DNA of 64,000 nt, taken from assembly GCA_017640615.1 (NCBI GenBank), contig JAEPQK010000002.1, forward strand, positions 434,001 through 498,000, read 5' to 3'. This DNA is from Rhizobiaceae bacterium (GTDB lineage: Bacteria > Pseudomonadota > Alphaproteobacteria > Rhizobiales > Rhizobiaceae). This document shows, piece after piece, positions 63,073-64,000 of the stretch. The stretch's first letter is position 1. Each line of letters starts with the position of its first letter. Both the position numbers and the translations under genes were made by a program. Below the pieces are notes generated by a model. That model saw nothing but the letters and a program-made list of their open reading frames with translations. It did no database searches and was not told the origin of the DNA.

Positions 63073-63800
63073 AGTTCGCATACTTGATTGAACCTCCTTT
63101 CAACTATGTCGGGTCAGACGGGCGCGTTACGGGATGTGACGTTGAACTCGCCCGACATGTATTCTGGGAGCTTGGCATCGCTGATTTCGAGCCCGTCGAG
63201 ACAGAGTTTGCCGAGCTTCTACCCGGGCTCAGCAATGGTCGCTGGAGCATGACGACGGGTCTGTTTTCAACGAAGGAGCGGCGCAGGGTCGCTCAATTCA
63301 GCCTTCCGATTTGGGCGCTGCCTGACGGCTTGCTTGTCAAAAAAGGCAATCCGCGCGGATTGACCGGATACAGCGCAGTTGCGGACCTAAACGACGCAAG
63401 GCTAGCCGTCATTCGAGATCAGTTTCAGCATCGCTCAGCGATTGAATTCGGAATCGCCGAAGAGCGGATTGCAATATTTGAGACCTACGCCGAAGCAGCG
63501 ATGGCCGTGCGCGAGGGAATTGTCGATGCCTATGCCAGCGTTGGGCGCGCGCATAGCGGATTCATCGAACAGCACCAGGACTGGGCACTCGAATTGGTAG
63601 TCGTTCCGAAGGAAGAAAAGCCAGCCGCATTTGGCTCGTTCGCGTTCAACCTTAGCGACACGATTTTGCTGAAAGAAGTTGACAAGTTTCTCAGCGAATT
63701 CCTTGGGAGTAAGGCGCATCGTAAGATGGTCGCGCCATTTGGTTTCTCGTCGGGGGAAGTAGACTTGGTTGCCCACGCTCCTACCAAGAACGGTCATTGA
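63069..63800 (+). CDS. solute-binding-fold protein without signal peptide, coupled to MerR gene
   Basis: 243 residues of the type-2 periplasmic binding fold (SBP_bac_3-like). It begins MKFAYLIEPPFNYVGSDGRV and includes TGCDVELARHVFWELGIADFEPV, TTGLFSTKERRRVAQFS, LAVIRDQFQHRSAIEFG and DAYASVGRAH. There is no signal peptide, so it is cytoplasmic. It probably senses or presents the ligand that the MerR partner responds to, or is an enzyme-like derivative. Overlaps MerR by four bases. Confidence 0.75.
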   Translation: MKFAYLIEPPFNYVGSDGRVTGCDVELARHVFWELGIADFEPVETEFAELLPGLSNGRWSMTTGLFSTKERRRVAQFSLPIWALPDGLLVKKGNPRGLTGYSAVADLNDARLAVIRDQFQHRSAIEFGIAEERIAIFETYAEAAMAVREGIVDAYASVGRAHSGFIEQHQDWALELVVVPKEEKPAAFGSFAFNLSDTILLKEVDKFLSEFLGSKAHRKMVAPFGFSSGEVDLVAHAPTKNGH

Positions 63801-63821
63801 GCATCTCCAGCCCGGCGACCG

Positions 63822-64000
63822 CTTCGTCCGCATTGCTGACCTGGGAAGCTGATTGACCGGCGCCCGAAGGACTCGTCGAAAGCCGTAGTCGGCACCCAAC
63901 TGTCTATAAGTACACGCGGCTAATCGCCCTTGCGCTTCTTCTTCTCAGGTTCCGGCAGCTTGGTCGCATCGAAGCCGTAGAGCCAGTCGAGTTCGGCCGC
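63822..64000. repeat. repeat B, copy 2 (continues past window)
   Basis: Matches 62241-62416. It contains the 3' end of the gene entering from the right. Confidence 0.85.
63920..64000 (-). CDS. 3' end of an unidentified gene
   Basis: Only the last 26 codons are seen (AAELDWLYGFDATKL, then EKKKRKGD and TAG at 63920). The tail recurs, altered, in repeat B copy 1. The family cannot be named from this. Confidence 0.7.
   Translation of the reverse strand, partial: AAELDWLYGFDATKLPEPEKKKRKGD

Overview
The window reads as a chromosomal segment of a Rhizobiales alphaproteobacterium, probably of the Phyllobacteriaceae/Mesorhizobium type. The evidence is gene content and order: hdaA, an L-isoaspartate methyltransferase-like gene, tolC, a PopZ-like gene, valS, exoR, erpA-dgt-argS, glnB-glnA, coaD through queA-tgt, and the aapJQMP general amino acid transporter. 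The DNA is GC-rich, genes are packed tightly, and GTG and TTG starts are frequent. LexA boxes have the alphaproteobacterial GAAC-N7-GAAC form. The species cannot be fixed from sequence alone.

Layout. 1-9.7 kb: end of an AI-2E family permease, hdaA, tRNA-Asn, tRNA-Cys, a pcm-like methyltransferase, tolC, popZ, valS and an ExoR-type Sel1 protein. 9.4-18.3 kb: xthA, a nucleobase permease, erpA, dgt, argS and a long anchored SPOR protein. 18.3-26.7 kb: a YggT protein, a two-subunit sodium:solute symporter, glnB-glnA, the NAD(P)HX repair enzyme and a DUF72 protein. 26.8-31.3 kb is accessory: a conserved rhizobial hypothetical gene carrying three in-frame repeat-like insertions, then a more AT-rich two-gene cassette of a subtilisin-like S8 protease and an AAA+ ATPase. 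31.4-36.1 kb: uvrA and ssb, each with its own LexA box. 36.1-41.4 kb is mixed: a frameshifted secreted-protein gene, two MFS genes, a GyrI-like protein, a HEPN-like protein, and marC with a displaced second copy of its 3' end. 41.6-50.6 kb is core: gyrA, LysE, coaD, two cyclophilins, queA and tgt. 50.7-53.2 kb: galM, a HigBA toxin-antitoxin pair with a palindromic operator, a coupled pair of tiny membrane proteins and tRNA-Arg. 53.2-60.0 kb: an NDUFS4-like subunit, tRNA-Pro, metC and aapJQMP. 60.0-64.0 kb is a hotspot in which two cargo modules (azlDC/CGNR/VOC, then MerR/solute-binding protein) lie between repeated end sequences in the order A-cargo-B-A-cargo-B.

Functional themes are nitrogen and amino acid handling (glnB, glnA, aapJQMP, AzlCD, LysE), DNA replication and repair (hdaA, xthA, dgt, uvrA, ssb, gyrA), tRNA charging and queuosine (valS, argS, queA, tgt), and envelope/cell-cycle control (tolC, exoR, popZ, SPOR). 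The most promising accessory systems are the S8 protease-AAA+ cassette, the HEPN-like gene, the MerR gene coupled to a solute-binding-fold protein with no signal peptide, and the duplicated-3'-end architecture at marC and at the right edge.
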